Notes under the pieces: generated by a model
Seen by the model: only the letters and a program-made list of their open reading frames with translations
What the model was told of the DNA's origin: nothing
Database searches by the model: none
Translations under genes and position numbers: made by a program
Source: Massilia soli
GTDB taxonomy: Bacteria > Pseudomonadota > Gammaproteobacteria > Burkholderiales > Burkholderiaceae_D
Length of the DNA stretch: 64,000 bases
Reading direction: 5' to 3'
NCBI RefSeq assembly: GCF_016809835.1
Contig: NZ_JAFBIL020000011.1
Location: forward strand, 47,438 to 111,437
In this document: in pieces, positions 20,433-29,041 of the stretch
How the letters are laid out: each line of letters opens with the position of its first letter
Numbering within the stretch: the stretch's first letter is position 1

Positions 20433-21062
20433 TCACCTCAGGTCCGGGCGGGGGACAGGTACTGTCTTGCGCGAATCCGCTGCACTGTGCAACGCGATAT
20501 TTGGATTGGCACAGTCGAAAACCTTCGCATACTTGGCAAGCGGAGGCAGATTGACAGCACGGCGGCGCTCATCCACCTTATCGATATCTTCTATCTTGAA
20601 GGGTTGCCATTCCTGCCTGCTGACGCAGTTGCCCTGCGTGCCGAAGCGCTGTGGATAGTGGGTGCGGTCATACAGATAGGCATAATCCGTTCCCGAGGCC
20701 TGCTGGCGCGCTACCAGCGGCGCCATCATGGCAAGTACCTTTCGCTGGAACGCCTCGTCGGAGTCGGCATGCTGCGCCAGCAGCCATGCGGCACGAGCGC
20801 CATCAACCCCGACCATCTTATATGTCGGCCAGCCAAATTGATCGACGATTTGTTTCAAGCGCGCCTGGTTAGCGTGATCGACCTCTTGCCATTTGCTGAA
20901 GTCTCCTCGTTTTGAGGCGCGACGAACCTCCTGGTCGCGCGCTGCCATTGTAAGCAGTTCTCCTCGCAATTCCGGATGCGTTCTGTCGGCTGCATATGAC
21001 GACACGCCGATCATGCAAAGAAAGCCCGCTGCAAGCAATGGATGACGGATGGGGTTTTGCAT
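20433..21062 (-). CDS. Secreted DUF6624-like protein, unknown function
   Basis: This 209-residue protein has a signal peptide (about 1-24, cleavage after VSSYA). The body fits the DUF6624 pattern from memory of the family: LRGELLTMAARDQEVR, then DHANQARLKQIVDQFGWP, then AAWLLAQHADSDEAFQ, and DRTHYPQRFGTQ. No catalytic residues are known for this family. The basic, Pro-rich C-terminal tail (TVPVPRPDLR) is not part of the domain. It stands alone on the minus strand between the purL terminator and the divergent gene at 21348, with about 285 bases of intergenic DNA between the two starts. I cannot assign a role. Confidence 0.75.
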   Translation of the reverse strand: MQNPIRHPLLAAGFLCMIGVSSYAADRTHPELRGELLTMAARDQEVRRASKRGDFSKWQEVDHANQARLKQIVDQFGWPTYKMVGVDGARAAWLLAQHADSDEAFQRKVLAMMAPLVARQQASGTDYAYLYDRTHYPQRFGTQGNCVSRQEWQPFKIEDIDKVDERRRAVNLPPLAKYAKVFDCANPNIALHSAADSRKTVPVPRPDLR

Positions 21063-21347
21063 TGTCGTGCCCGTGCTCTTGTTGAGTTCGCTCTAAGCAT
21101 AGCGCAAAGGGATGCTGGAGAACGCAATCCACTCTGGACATTCCTGTCCATAACCACAGATAGAAATGACTTTCCCCATTTCGAGACAGTTTCGTGATGT
21201 GCGCGTTTGTACCCATTGTTCCGACGGGAGCTGACCTACACTAAAAGTACCGCAAGCCTATGGCGGCTTTGCGGTATGCGACGCCCGCCACGAGGCTTAT
21301 CCGGCGTGACGCCTGTCCAAAGGTTTCTGCTTTGTGAAGGAACGATC

Positions 21348-21767
21348 ATGCGACCACTATCTTTCCTGATTTCCACATCCCTGCTCGTGCTTGCCGCTGG
21401 CGCAAGCGCACAGACCCAACCCTATCCACGGCCCGATACGGCACCGCTTACAAGTGTGACGGTGACGGCTCCAGAAAGGCCAGTCCGGCTCAGGCCTGAC
21501 GAAGTAAGGCAGATAGCCGGAACCTACGACATGGCCAACGGCTGGCGACTGGAAGTGCGCGGCAGACCAGAATTCATCGACGCGACGATCGACACCGAAA
21601 AGCCGATGCGGCTCAAAGCAGTGTCGAAAAACAAGTTCGTCTCCGGCGACGGCAACGTGATCATGGAATTCAACCAACGCACGGGCGACGACATGAAGCT
21701 GAGTTATGTGCCCGACCCCAGCAAGCCATCGATGGTGTCGATACCGGCGCAGAAAGCCAGGCGCTGA
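21348..21767 (+). CDS. Small secreted protein, unknown function
   Basis: This 139-residue protein has a clear signal peptide (about 1-21, ending AGASAQ). The ATG at 21348 is supported by GAAGGA six bases upstream; a longer reading from 21207 would bury the signal peptide. The mature part is Pro-rich at first (PYPRPDTAPL), then contains a compact beta-rich region with RPDEVRQIAGTYDMANGWRL, reminiscent of small lipocalin-like or copper-resistance-type beta domains that begin with a 'GxYxLxNG' strand. I would not name a function. An intrinsic terminator follows 28 bases after the stop. Confidence 0.7.
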   Translation: MRPLSFLISTSLLVLAAGASAQTQPYPRPDTAPLTSVTVTAPERPVRLRPDEVRQIAGTYDMANGWRLEVRGRPEFIDATIDTEKPMRLKAVSKNKFVSGDGNVIMEFNQRTGDDMKLSYVPDPSKPSMVSIPAQKARR

Positions 21768-21794
21768 GCGGTGCGTATCGGGCGCCGAGGCTTG

Positions 21795-21821
21795 AACGCC
21801 AACCGCCGGTTGGCGTTTTTT
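21795..21821 (+). terminator. Intrinsic terminator
   Basis: A 10-bp stem (AACGCCAACC / GGTTGGCGTT) with a 3-nt loop is followed by four more T, giving a T6 run. The A-rich start of the stem gives little support for bidirectional use. Confidence 0.88.
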
Positions 21822-21885
21822 CGGGTTCTGCCAGTCATCGGCTGCGCATTCAAGCTGCAACCGGCAACCGGCAGCCACTGTCAGG

Positions 21886-22389
21886 TCACGCCAGAGCCAG
21901 TCCGGCACCACCCTGAGCGATCCACTCCATCTTCTGCACGGTGATCTGAGGGTGGCTTTCCAACGCCTCCCAGACCGGTAAAAACTCGAACCCCAGCTTT
22001 TTATAGAACGCGGTTGCGCGCTTGTTTTCGACTGCCACATCCAGCGCCACGCGCGAATAGCCGCGGTCGATCGCATTCTGCTTGATCGATTCAACCAGAT
22101 TCGCGGCCACGCCGGCGCCACGATATTCCGGCCTGACCCACATCGCAATCAGCCCAAACTCGCCGGCAGCATTGACCACCGCGCCTGCCAGGCCGACCGC
22201 GGCGCGATCGGCAAACGCCAGCACAAATCGCCCCGGCCCACGCCCAGCAGCCCGCTCACGCCACTGCGCCTCGGTGTTGGCCGCCGCGGCCGCGTAGGTC
22301 GTCCCAAACGCGGTCGGTGCGTCCAGCAGCGACGCCATCCGAATCTCGCGCAGTATTTCCCAGTCTTGTTCCGTCGTCGCTCGGATCAT
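21886..22389 (-). CDS. GNAT-family N-acetyltransferase
   Basis: This 167-residue single-domain acetyltransferase uses acetyl-CoA to modify an unknown amine. The N-terminal strand-helix (MIRATTEQDWEILREIR) is typical. Motif A is MWVRPEYRGAGVAANLVES, with the pyrophosphate-binding R-G-A-G-V loop. Motif B is visible as VENKRATAFYKKLGFEFLP. This pattern is seen in GNATs acting on small molecules or protein N-termini, but the substrate cannot be deduced. It lies downstream of the parvulin genes on the same strand, but a terminator separates them, so it is probably a separate unit. Confidence 0.88.
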   Translation of the reverse strand: MIRATTEQDWEILREIRMASLLDAPTAFGTTYAAAAANTEAQWRERAAGRGPGRFVLAFADRAAVGLAGAVVNAAGEFGLIAMWVRPEYRGAGVAANLVESIKQNAIDRGYSRVALDVAVENKRATAFYKKLGFEFLPVWEALESHPQITVQKMEWIAQGGAGLALA

Positions 22390-22409
22390 CGCTCACTTTC
22401 AACAGGCGT

Positions 22410-22434
22410 AAAAAAAGCGCTTCCGTGGAAGCGC
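22410..22434 (-). terminator. Intrinsic terminator of the parvulin genes
   Basis: Read on the minus strand, GCGCTTCC / GGAAGCGC forms an 8-bp stem with a 2-nt apical gap (a functional 4-nt loop) and is followed by a T7 run (22416-22410). Confidence 0.88.
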
Positions 22435-22456
22435 CTCTTGTCATGCAAAACCCAGC

Positions 22457-23239
22457 TTACTGGATTTTTGCTTTTTTCATCAGCTCTTCACGGAATGCCT
22501 GCAGCTTGCGCTGTTGCAGCGACTCGGTGACCTGCTGCTTGACTTCCTCAAACGGAGGAATTTTAGCGGCGCGGGTGTCTTCCAGCTTGATCACGTGGTA
22601 GCCGTATTGCGTCTTGACCGGGGTGTCGGTGATGGCGCCTTTTTGCAGGGCGACCATAACCTTCGAGAACTCAGGCACGTAGTTGGCCGGGCTTGCCCAG
22701 TCAAGGTCGCCGCCATTGGCTGCCGAGCCGTCCTTCGACTGCGCCTTGGCCAGTTCTTCAAACTTGGCACCGCCCTTGAGCTTGGTGATGATCGCCTTGG
22801 CTTCGTCCTCGGTAGGCACCAGGATATGGCGCGCACGATATTCCTTGTCGCCCAGCTGTGCCTTGTACTTGTCGTATTCCGACTTGGCTTCAGCGTCGCT
22901 GACCGGGTTCTTGCGCACGTAGTCAGCCAGCATCGCGTTGATGACGATGCTCTGGCGTGCATTTTCCAGCGCTTGCTTGACTTCGGCACGGGTGCCGAAG
23001 CCTTGCTTGTCGGCTTCCTGGATCATGACTTCGCGCGCGATCAGGTCTTTCTTGATGGCTTCGCGCAGTTGCGGCGAATCGGTCTGCTTGCCCTGGGCAG
23101 CGACCTGCTTGACGATCTGCTCGACCTTGGCAGCTGGAATTGGTTTACCGTTCACGGTAGCGACGTTCTGCGCGAAGGCAGGAGCCGCAGCCGCCGCGAG
23201 GAGTACTAACAACAGGCGGGCTGGTTTCAACATCATCAT
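22457..23239 (-). CDS. Secreted parvulin-type peptidyl-prolyl isomerase, copy 1
   Basis: This is a periplasmic PPIase of 260 residues that likely assists folding of exported proteins. The signal peptide ends at about AAPAFAQ. A SurA-N/PpiC-like helical part (about 25-125) contains LREAIKKDLIAREVMIQEA. The single parvulin domain (about 130-235) runs from YRARHILV through NGGDLDWAS to YGYHVIKLEDTR. It is clearly paralogous to the gene at 23311-24087: the same architecture, with many identical blocks such as QLRE.(I/V)KKDLIAREVM and NGGDLDWA. Three consecutive ATG codons open the frame. The family is often called PrsA/SurA-like in Burkholderiales. Confidence 0.93.
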   Translation of the reverse strand: MMMLKPARLLLVLLAAAAAPAFAQNVATVNGKPIPAAKVEQIVKQVAAQGKQTDSPQLREAIKKDLIAREVMIQEADKQGFGTRAEVKQALENARQSIVINAMLADYVRKNPVSDAEAKSEYDKYKAQLGDKEYRARHILVPTEDEAKAIITKLKGGAKFEELAKAQSKDGSAANGGDLDWASPANYVPEFSKVMVALQKGAITDTPVKTQYGYHVIKLEDTRAAKIPPFEEVKQQVTESLQQRKLQAFREELMKKAKIQ

Positions 23240-23310
23240 TCAGATCCTATCAATTTCAATACGTTAATCAATTCGAACTGCTGCCGGCGCAGAGCGCCGG
23301 CGCAAGCGGA

Positions 23311-24087
23311 TTATTGTACTTTAGCTTTCTTGACCATCGCGTCCTGATAAGCCATCAGCTTCTTCTGAGCCATGGCTTCAGCAATCTGCGGTTTGACTTC
23401 TTCGAACGTTGGCAGCTTGGCAGCGCGGGTGTCATCGAGCTTGATCACGTGGAAGCCGTTTGGCGTCTGCACTGGTGCGGAAGCAACTTCACCCTTTTTC
23501 AGGCCGACGAAAGCGTCGCTGAAAGGCTTCGGGAACGAGCTTGGGGTTGCCCAGTCAAGGTCGCCACCGTTGTTGGCAGTGCCAGCGTCTTTCGAGGTCT
23601 TGGCCAGGTCTTCAAACTTGGCGCCGCCCTTGAGCTTGGCGATCGCCGCTTTTGCGTCGGCTTCGGTTTCCAGCAGGATGTGGCGGACATGGTATTCCTT
23701 GTCGCCGGCCTGTGCCTTGAAGCGGTCGTACTCCGCCTTCATGTCGGCATCCGAGATTGGATTCTTGGTGATGTATTCCTTGGCCAGCGCGTTGACGACC
23801 AGGCTCTGGCGTACGTTTTCCAGCTGTGCCTTGACGGTCGCGTCTTTGTCGAAACCGCGCTTGATGGCTTCCTGCATCATTACTTCGCGTGCGATCAGGT
23901 CTTTCTTGACCATTTCGCGCAGCTGCGGGGTGTCCGGCTGCTGGCCTTGCGCAACGACCTGCTTGACCACCGCGTCAGCGCGGGACGATGGAATGGCCTT
24001 GCCATTAACGACAGCGATGTTTTGCGCAAACGCTGGGACGGCAACGACGGCGATAAGGGCGGACAGCAGGGCAGGCTTGAAAGTCAT
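23311..24087 (-). CDS. Secreted parvulin-type peptidyl-prolyl isomerase, copy 2
   Basis: This 258-residue periplasmic PPIase is the upstream member of a tandem pair. The signal peptide runs to about residue 21 (AVVAVPAFAQ). The helical chaperone part includes MVKKDLIAREVMMQEAI. The parvulin domain (about 128-232) shows YHVRHILL, NNGGDLDWAT and NGFHVIKLDDTR. The ATG is preceded by CAGGA at 7 bases. A gap of about 70 bases separates it from copy 1, and the pair ends at a single strong terminator, so they are probably co-transcribed. About 110 A+T-rich bases separate it from bolA upstream and may hold a promoter. Confidence 0.93.
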   Translation of the reverse strand: MTFKPALLSALIAVVAVPAFAQNIAVVNGKAIPSSRADAVVKQVVAQGQQPDTPQLREMVKKDLIAREVMMQEAIKRGFDKDATVKAQLENVRQSLVVNALAKEYITKNPISDADMKAEYDRFKAQAGDKEYHVRHILLETEADAKAAIAKLKGGAKFEDLAKTSKDAGTANNGGDLDWATPSSFPKPFSDAFVGLKKGEVASAPVQTPNGFHVIKLDDTRAAKLPTFEEVKPQIAEAMAQKKLMAYQDAMVKKAKVQ

Positions 24088-24196
24088 TATTAATTCCTGT
24101 TGGGGAAAGTTACGGACAAAGATTGGATTAATTATTTTACTTAGCGATTCAATTGTCGAACAGATTTCTTAAGACTTACTGAAGAGTTACGCTTGC

Positions 24197-24475
24197 TCAC
24201 ACTTCTGATGGTGCCAGGGCAGTGATCGCAAGTGCATGGATTTCAGTGTGCATCATTGGGTGCACGGCATCATACACCAGACGATGGCGCATGACGAGTT
24301 TGAGACCATCGAACTTGTCCGAGACGATCCGAAGCCGGTAATGGCCGCCGCCGGAAGCGGCGCCGGCATGGCCTGCGTGCAAAGCGGATTCGTCGGCAAG
24401 CTCAAGGACGCTTGGCGCCAGCGACTGCTCCAGCGAGGTACGGATACGGTCCATGCGGGTTGCTGGTGTGCTCAT
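24197..24475 (-). CDS. bolA: BolA-family protein
   Basis: This small (92-residue) BolA-fold protein pairs with monothiol glutaredoxins to handle 2Fe-2S clusters; in enterobacteria BolA also affects cell shape and biofilm genes. The family pattern is clear: HAGHAGAASGGGHYRLRIVS, then F-x-G-L, then MRHRLVYDAV and the terminal TEIHALAITAL. The two conserved His in RHR and IHAL are present. Its ATG overlaps the yciB stop (ATGA), so it is coupled to yciB as the last gene of the selO-msrB-yciB-bolA run. Confidence 0.93.
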   Translation of the reverse strand: MSTPATRMDRIRTSLEQSLAPSVLELADESALHAGHAGAASGGGHYRLRIVSDKFDGLKLVMRHRLVYDAVHPMMHTEIHALAITALAPSEV

Positions 24476-25107
24476 GCTTTTTCTTCTTCTTCAATGTATT
24501 TAGACAAGAGCATCGTCTGTCCGATAACAAAGGCAAAAAAGATGCCTGTAATACCGAACAGCTTGAAGCTGACCCAGGCGCTCGTGTCGGTCTTGAAGAC
24601 AACAAACGCGACGAAGACATTCAGGACGCCGATCAGGAAGAAGAATACCATCCACGAAAGGCTGAGTTTCGCCCATACGGGATCTGGCAGCTTGATATTC
24701 TGCTCCATGACCTGTCGAATCAGGTTTTTCCTAAAGCCGAACTGCGCCAGCGCCAGCGCAAACGCGAATACCCAGTACAAGATCGTCGGCTTCCACTTGA
24801 TGAACGTGTCATCGTGGAAGTAAATGGTCGCGCCGCCGAAGACGGTAATGACAGCCAGCGAGATCCACAGCATGCCATCGACCTTCCGGCCGCGCAGCTT
24901 GACATAAGCGATCTGCGCGAAGGTCGCCAGAATCACGACCACCGTTGCCAGGATGATCGGACCTTGCTCCGGAGAAATTGAACCGCCGGAAATCAGTGCG
25001 GACAAATACTCCGTCACGATGCCGTGGGCAACGTCGGGATCGCGTTCGCCCAGCTTGAACACGCCGAAGAACAGCAGGATCGGAAAGAAGTCGAACAGGA
25101 ATTTCAT
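24472..25107 (-). CDS. yciB: Inner-membrane septation protein YciB (IspZ family)
   Basis: This polytopic inner-membrane protein is linked to cell-envelope integrity and septation; E. coli YciB interacts with elongation and division proteins. It has 211 residues with five or six hydrophobic segments: FLFDFFPILLFFGVFK at the start, then GPIILATVVVILATFAQIAYV, MLWISLAVITVFGGATIYF, LYWVFAFALALAQF, WMVFFFLIGVLNVFVAFVVF and GITGIFFAFVIGQ. It is about 30 residues longer than E. coli YciB (179). The extra segment is the loop GERDPDVAHG...GGSISPEQ after the first helix. The end is acidic (IEEEEKA). Confidence 0.93.
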   Translation of the reverse strand: MKFLFDFFPILLFFGVFKLGERDPDVAHGIVTEYLSALISGGSISPEQGPIILATVVVILATFAQIAYVKLRGRKVDGMLWISLAVITVFGGATIYFHDDTFIKWKPTILYWVFAFALALAQFGFRKNLIRQVMEQNIKLPDPVWAKLSLSWMVFFFLIGVLNVFVAFVVFKTDTSAWVSFKLFGITGIFFAFVIGQTMLLSKYIEEEEKA

Positions 25108-25116
25108 GAGCAGTTC

Positions 25117-25512
25117 TTATTTAGGTTCGAATTTCAATGATGCCGAATTAATACAATAACGCAAGCCGGTTGGTGGCGGACCATCGGGGAACACATGCCC
25201 CAGGTGGGCGTCGCACACGGCGCAGATAATTTCGGTGCGCAGCATACCATGGGTACGGTCGACTTTTTCAATCACATTGGCCGGATCGAGCGCCTTGAAA
25301 TAACTCGGCCAGCCGCAGCCGGAATCGAACTTGGTGTCCGATTCGAACAGCGGCGTGTTGCAGCAAACGCAAGTGTAAATGCCGTGCTCGTGGTGATCCC
25401 AGTACTTGCCGGTAAATGCGCGCTCGGTGGCGGCGTGGCGGGTGACCTGGTATTCGATCGGCTCGAGCATGTCGCGCCATTCTGCATCGGTTTTGGTGAC
25501 TTTGGTATCCAT
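25117..25512 (-). CDS. msrB: Peptide-methionine (R)-S-oxide reductase
   Basis: This enzyme reduces methionine-R-sulfoxide in proteins using thioredoxin. The 131 residues include both zinc-binding CxxC pairs: C48/C51 in TCVCC and C97/C100 in ICAVC. The catalytic residue is C120 in RYCINSASL, where some eukaryotic homologues carry selenocysteine. C66 in the SGCGWPS loop is the likely resolving Cys. No signal peptide is seen, so it is cytosolic. It lies 9 bases after selO and 9 bases before yciB, firmly inside the operon. Pairing with SelO, another redox-linked protein, suggests an oxidative-stress theme. Confidence 0.97.
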   Translation of the reverse strand: MDTKVTKTDAEWRDMLEPIEYQVTRHAATERAFTGKYWDHHEHGIYTCVCCNTPLFESDTKFDSGCGWPSYFKALDPANVIEKVDRTHGMLRTEIICAVCDAHLGHVFPDGPPPTGLRYCINSASLKFEPK

Positions 25513-25521
25513 GATGGTTCC

Positions 25522-26943
25522 TTAAGATGAGCAGCTGACTTCAAGATGGCTCGCCCAATCGGGCGGCAATGCGGCGTAGTGTTCGTTGCCGGGCTGTTCG
25601 TCGAACGGCTTTTCCAGTACCGCCAGCAGGCGCGACACTTCGGAAAAGTCCTTCTGCTGCGCCTTTTCGATGGCAACCTGCGCCAGGTAGTTGCGCAGGA
25701 CGTATTTTGGATTGGTGCGGTCCATCGATGCCTTGCGTTCCCCGTCGTGGCTGTTTTCCAGCCGCAGCCGGGTGCGGTAGGTGAGGGCCCAGGCATCGAA
25801 GGCGCCGCGGTCGATAAACAGGTCGCGGATGACCGTGTCGGCAGCGGCATCGTCAACCCGCAAGTTGCCCAACTGGCGGAAGAACTGCGTGAAATCGACG
25901 TGGCTGTCCTGCATGAGCTTGAACATTGCATCGAATAGGCCGCTGTCGTCCTCTTGCACCGTGGCCAGGCCGAGCTTGGCGTGCAGCAGGGCGTCCATGC
26001 GCTGGCCAAATTCGGGACGGTAGATTTCCAGCGCTTCCTCGGTATCGTCAACGGAGCCGATCAGCGGCAACAGCGCCTGCCCCAGCGCAAAGCAGTTCCA
26101 GTGGCCGATCTGCGGCTGGTTCGCATACGAGTAGCGCCCTTGCTGGTCGGTATGGTTGCAGATGTGCCCGGAGTCGAACGCTTCCATGAAGCCGAACGGG
26201 CCGTAGTCGAGGGTCAGGCCCAGGATAGACATATTGTCGGTGTTCATCACGCCATGCATGAAGCCGACTGCCTGCCAATGCGCCATCAGATGCGCGGTGC
26301 GCCGGGTGACTTCGGTCAGCAGCGCCTTGTACGGGTTGGGATCGCCGGCAAGCTCTGGGTAGAACGTCTGGATGACGTAATCGGCCAGCGTGCGCAGCTG
26401 TTCCGGCTTGTCGCGATAGAACCAGTGCTCGAAGGATCCGAAGCGCACGAAACTTGGCGCCATCCGGGTGACTACCGCGGCGCTTTCGACGGTCTCGCGG
26501 ATCACACCCTGTTCCGAGCCGGTAATGATCAGCCCGCGCGTGGTCGGCACGCCGAGGGCGGCCATTGCCTCGGAGCACAGGAATTCGCGGATCGATGAAC
26601 GCAGCACCGCGCGGCCATCGCCCATGCGCGAGTACGGCGTCATGCCGGCGCCCTTGAGTTGCAGTTCCATCGGCCCCGACGGCCCCTTCAGCTCGCCCAG
26701 CAGGATGGCGCGGCCATCGCCAAGCTGGCCGGCCCAGACGCCGAACTGGTGGCCCGAATACACGGCCGACAAGGGCTTGGCGCGCGGCGGCACCTTGTTG
26801 CCGGTAAATAAGGCAACGAAATCGTCGTTCGCCAGGTCGTCCGCATTCAGGCCAACCAGTTGTGCCGCCTTGGCGCTGGCGGCGACGAAGTAGGGCGCCG
26901 GCAGCGGGGTGGGCATCAAGCGCGTGTAGAACGCGGGCGGCAA
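25522..26943 (-). CDS. selO: SelO-family protein adenylyltransferase (YdiU)
   Basis: SelO is a pseudokinase-fold enzyme that transfers AMP to Ser/Thr/Tyr of redox proteins. Conserved blocks are [51 protein letters not shown], and the metal-binding loop [12 protein letters not shown] with LDYGPFGFM. The chain ends VSCSS; that Cys takes the place of selenocysteine in animal SelO. The listed start is a TTG inside the conserved ELPPAF block. The open frame continues upstream as [15 protein letters not shown], matching the family N-terminus, up to a stop at 27028-27030, but contains no ATG, GTG or upstream TTG. The true start may be CTG 26970 or ATT 26997. It is the first gene of selO-msrB-yciB-bolA. 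Confidence 0.92.
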   Translation of the reverse strand: MPPAFYTRLMPTPLPAPYFVAASAKAAQLVGLNADDLANDDFVALFTGNKVPPRAKPLSAVYSGHQFGVWAGQLGDGRAILLGELKGPSGPMELQLKGAGMTPYSRMGDGRAVLRSSIREFLCSEAMAALGVPTTRGLIITGSEQGVIRETVESAAVVTRMAPSFVRFGSFEHWFYRDKPEQLRTLADYVIQTFYPELAGDPNPYKALLTEVTRRTAHLMAHWQAVGFMHGVMNTDNMSILGLTLDYGPFGFMEAFDSGHICNHTDQQGRYSYANQPQIGHWNCFALGQALLPLIGSVDDTEEALEIYRPEFGQRMDALLHAKLGLATVQEDDSGLFDAMFKLMQDSHVDFTQFFRQLGNLRVDDAAADTVIRDLFIDRGAFDAWALTYRTRLRLENSHDGERKASMDRTNPKYVLRNYLAQVAIEKAQQKDFSEVSRLLAVLEKPFDEQPGNEHYAALPPDWASHLEVSCSS

Positions 26944-27203
26944 TTCGGCGAACGAATTAAAGAAGGGCAGGTCGTCGGAAGTGATGGCAGTTCCAATGGT
27001 ATCGTTAGCCGAGGCAATGGCAGAATTTTACCGTACCCGGCCGATTTTCTTCGCGCGTCCCCCGATACTGAATCGCGCCGCCAGCGGCCGCGCCATGCAT
27101 CGGGGGTTGGTGCTGCGGCGCAGCATCGAATTTCATTGACTGTTTTAGCACGATCGGTCGAAACTGGTTTTCCATGCTTTTTACTTAACATCCAGGAGAG
27201 TCG

Positions 27204-28856
27204 ATGACGTCGTACCCGATGAGCCCCGTCGCGGGCCAGATGATGAGCCAGCCCCTGCTTGTTTCCAGCATTATCGAATACGCCGCCCGCCACTATGGCA
27301 GTGCCGAAATTGTCTCGCGCAGGGTCGAAGGCGACATGCACCGCTACACCTACCGCGAGCTGCACCAGCGTTCGCGCCGCCTGGCCAATGTGCTCAAGGG
27401 GCTCGGGGTGCAGATGGGCGACCGGATCGCGACGCTGGCGTGGAATGGCTACCGCCACATGGAACTGTATTACGCGGTATCGGGCTCGGGCGCGGTGCTG
27501 CACACAATGAATCCGCGCCTGCATCCGGAGCAGCTTGCCTACATCGCCAACCATGCCGAAGACCAATACCTGTTCTTCGACCTCACCTTCCTGCCGCTGA
27601 TTGAAGCGGTCGCGGCCCACTGCAAGACGGTCAAGGGCTTCGTGCTGATGGCCGACCGCGACCGCATGCCGAAGGAAACCAGGATCGCCAACCTGCTGTG
27701 CTACGAAGATTTGATGGCGAGCAGCTCGGACGACTTTGCCTGGCCGCAGTTCGACGAGAATTCGGCCGCCTCGCTGTGCTACACGTCCGGCACCACCGGC
27801 AATCCGAAGGGCGCGCTGTACTCGCACCGCTCGACGGTGCTGCACGCCTACGGCTCGGCCATGCCGAACGCCCTGAACGTGTCGTCCGCCGACACAGTGC
27901 TGCCGGTCGTGCCGATGTTTCACGTCAACGCCTGGGGCCTGCCGTACTCGGTGCTGCTGTCGGGCGCGAAGATGGTGTATCCGGGCGCGGCGCTGGATGG
28001 CAAATCGCTGTACGAACTGTTTGAGGCCGAAGGCGTGACATTCTCGGCCGGCGTGCCGACGGTCTGGCTGGGCCTGATCAACCATGCGCTGCAAAACGAC
28101 CTGACGTTCTCGACCTTCCGCCGCACCGTGATCGGCGGCTCGGCCTGCCCCCCGTCCATGATGGACACGCTGATCGACAAATTCGGCGTCCAGGTCATCC
28201 ACGCTTGGGGAATGACGGAGATGTCGCCTCTGGGCACCACCGGCACCCTGCAGGGCAAGCACAAGCTGCTGCCGCAGGATGAACAGCGCAAGATCCTGCA
28301 GAAGCAGGGCCACGCGGTGTTCGGCGTCGACATGAAGATCGTCGATGACGATGGCAAGGAACTGGAATGGGATGGCAGCACCTATGGCCACCTTCTGGTG
28401 AAAGGCCCGTGGATCATTTCGAGCTACTTCAAGAACGAGGGCGGCGATGTGCTGCAGGATGGCTGGTTCCCGACCGGCGACGTGGCCACCATCGACGCCG
28501 ACGGCTACATGCAGATCACCGACCGCAGCAAGGACGTCATCAAGTCCGGCGGCGAATGGATCGGCACCATCGACCTGGAAAATATCGCCATGGCGCATCC
28601 GGCCGTGCTGCAGGCGGCCTGCATCGGCGTGGCGCACCCGAAATGGGATGAACGGCCGTTGCTGCTGGTGGTGAAGCGGCCGGGCCAGGAGGTCTCGCGC
28701 GAAGACTTGCTGCAGTTCTTCGAGGGGAAAGTCGCGAAATTCTGGATGCCTGACGACGTCGCGTTCATCGACGCCTTGCCGATGGGAGCGACGGGCAAGA
28801 TTCAGAAGAACAAGTTGCGTGAGCAGTTCCGCGAACATCAGCTTCCGACCGCCTGA
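27204..28856 (+). CDS. Fatty-acid--CoA ligase (AMP-forming, medium/long chain)
   Basis: This enzyme activates a fatty acid to its CoA thioester via an acyl-adenylate, the entry step of beta-oxidation. It has 550 residues of the ANL superfamily. The AMP-binding loop is YTSGTTGNPKG (about 193-203). The A5 motif is WGMTEMSP. A7/A8 is GWFPTGDVATIDADGYMQI, then DRSKDVIKSGGEWI. The catalytic Lys is K532 in GATGKIQKNKLR. It resembles the AlkK/medium-chain group. AGGAGAG stands 3 bases before the ATG. It precedes the FadB-like gene but has its own long upstream region containing a motif similar to the shared fad operator. Confidence 0.93.
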   Translation: MTSYPMSPVAGQMMSQPLLVSSIIEYAARHYGSAEIVSRRVEGDMHRYTYRELHQRSRRLANVLKGLGVQMGDRIATLAWNGYRHMELYYAVSGSGAVLHTMNPRLHPEQLAYIANHAEDQYLFFDLTFLPLIEAVAAHCKTVKGFVLMADRDRMPKETRIANLLCYEDLMASSSDDFAWPQFDENSAASLCYTSGTTGNPKGALYSHRSTVLHAYGSAMPNALNVSSADTVLPVVPMFHVNAWGLPYSVLLSGAKMVYPGAALDGKSLYELFEAEGVTFSAGVPTVWLGLINHALQNDLTFSTFRRTVIGGSACPPSMMDTLIDKFGVQVIHAWGMTEMSPLGTTGTLQGKHKLLPQDEQRKILQKQGHAVFGVDMKIVDDDGKELEWDGSTYGHLLVKGPWIISSYFKNEGGDVLQDGWFPTGDVATIDADGYMQITDRSKDVIKSGGEWIGTIDLENIAMAHPAVLQAACIGVAHPKWDERPLLLVVKRPGQEVSREDLLQFFEGKVAKFWMPDDVAFIDALPMGATGKIQKNKLREQFREHQLPTA

Positions 28857-28978
28857 GTACGCCGTACGGATAATATTAGCTATGTCACCATTGCATGTGA
28901 AAAAGGGATCGGCCACCGTCCCGCCTGCGCCGGAAGGACGGAGTCAATTCCACACTTCACGGTGACATCGCCAAATAA

Positions 28979-29005
28979 TACGACCGTACTTTTTTGATGT
29001 ATAGT
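28979..29005 (+). promoter_or_regulatory. Promoter and palindromic operator upstream of the FadB-like gene
   Basis: TACG-AC-CGTA (28979-28988) is a palindrome that extends imperfectly outward (AAA at 28973-28975 pairs with TTT at 28992-28994). A good -10 box TATAGT lies at 29000-29005, so a repressor here would sit in the promoter spacer. The core ACGACCGTACT recurs before the thiolase gene at 39318-39328. Confidence 0.5.
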
Positions 29006-29041
29006 TGAGAGCTTACTGGTTCAACTAATAAAGGAAGAGAC

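Noticed and set aside
21357..22148. 263-residue minus-strand frame
   Set aside because: It spans a terminator and overlaps both the secreted gene and the GNAT in other frames; no domain.
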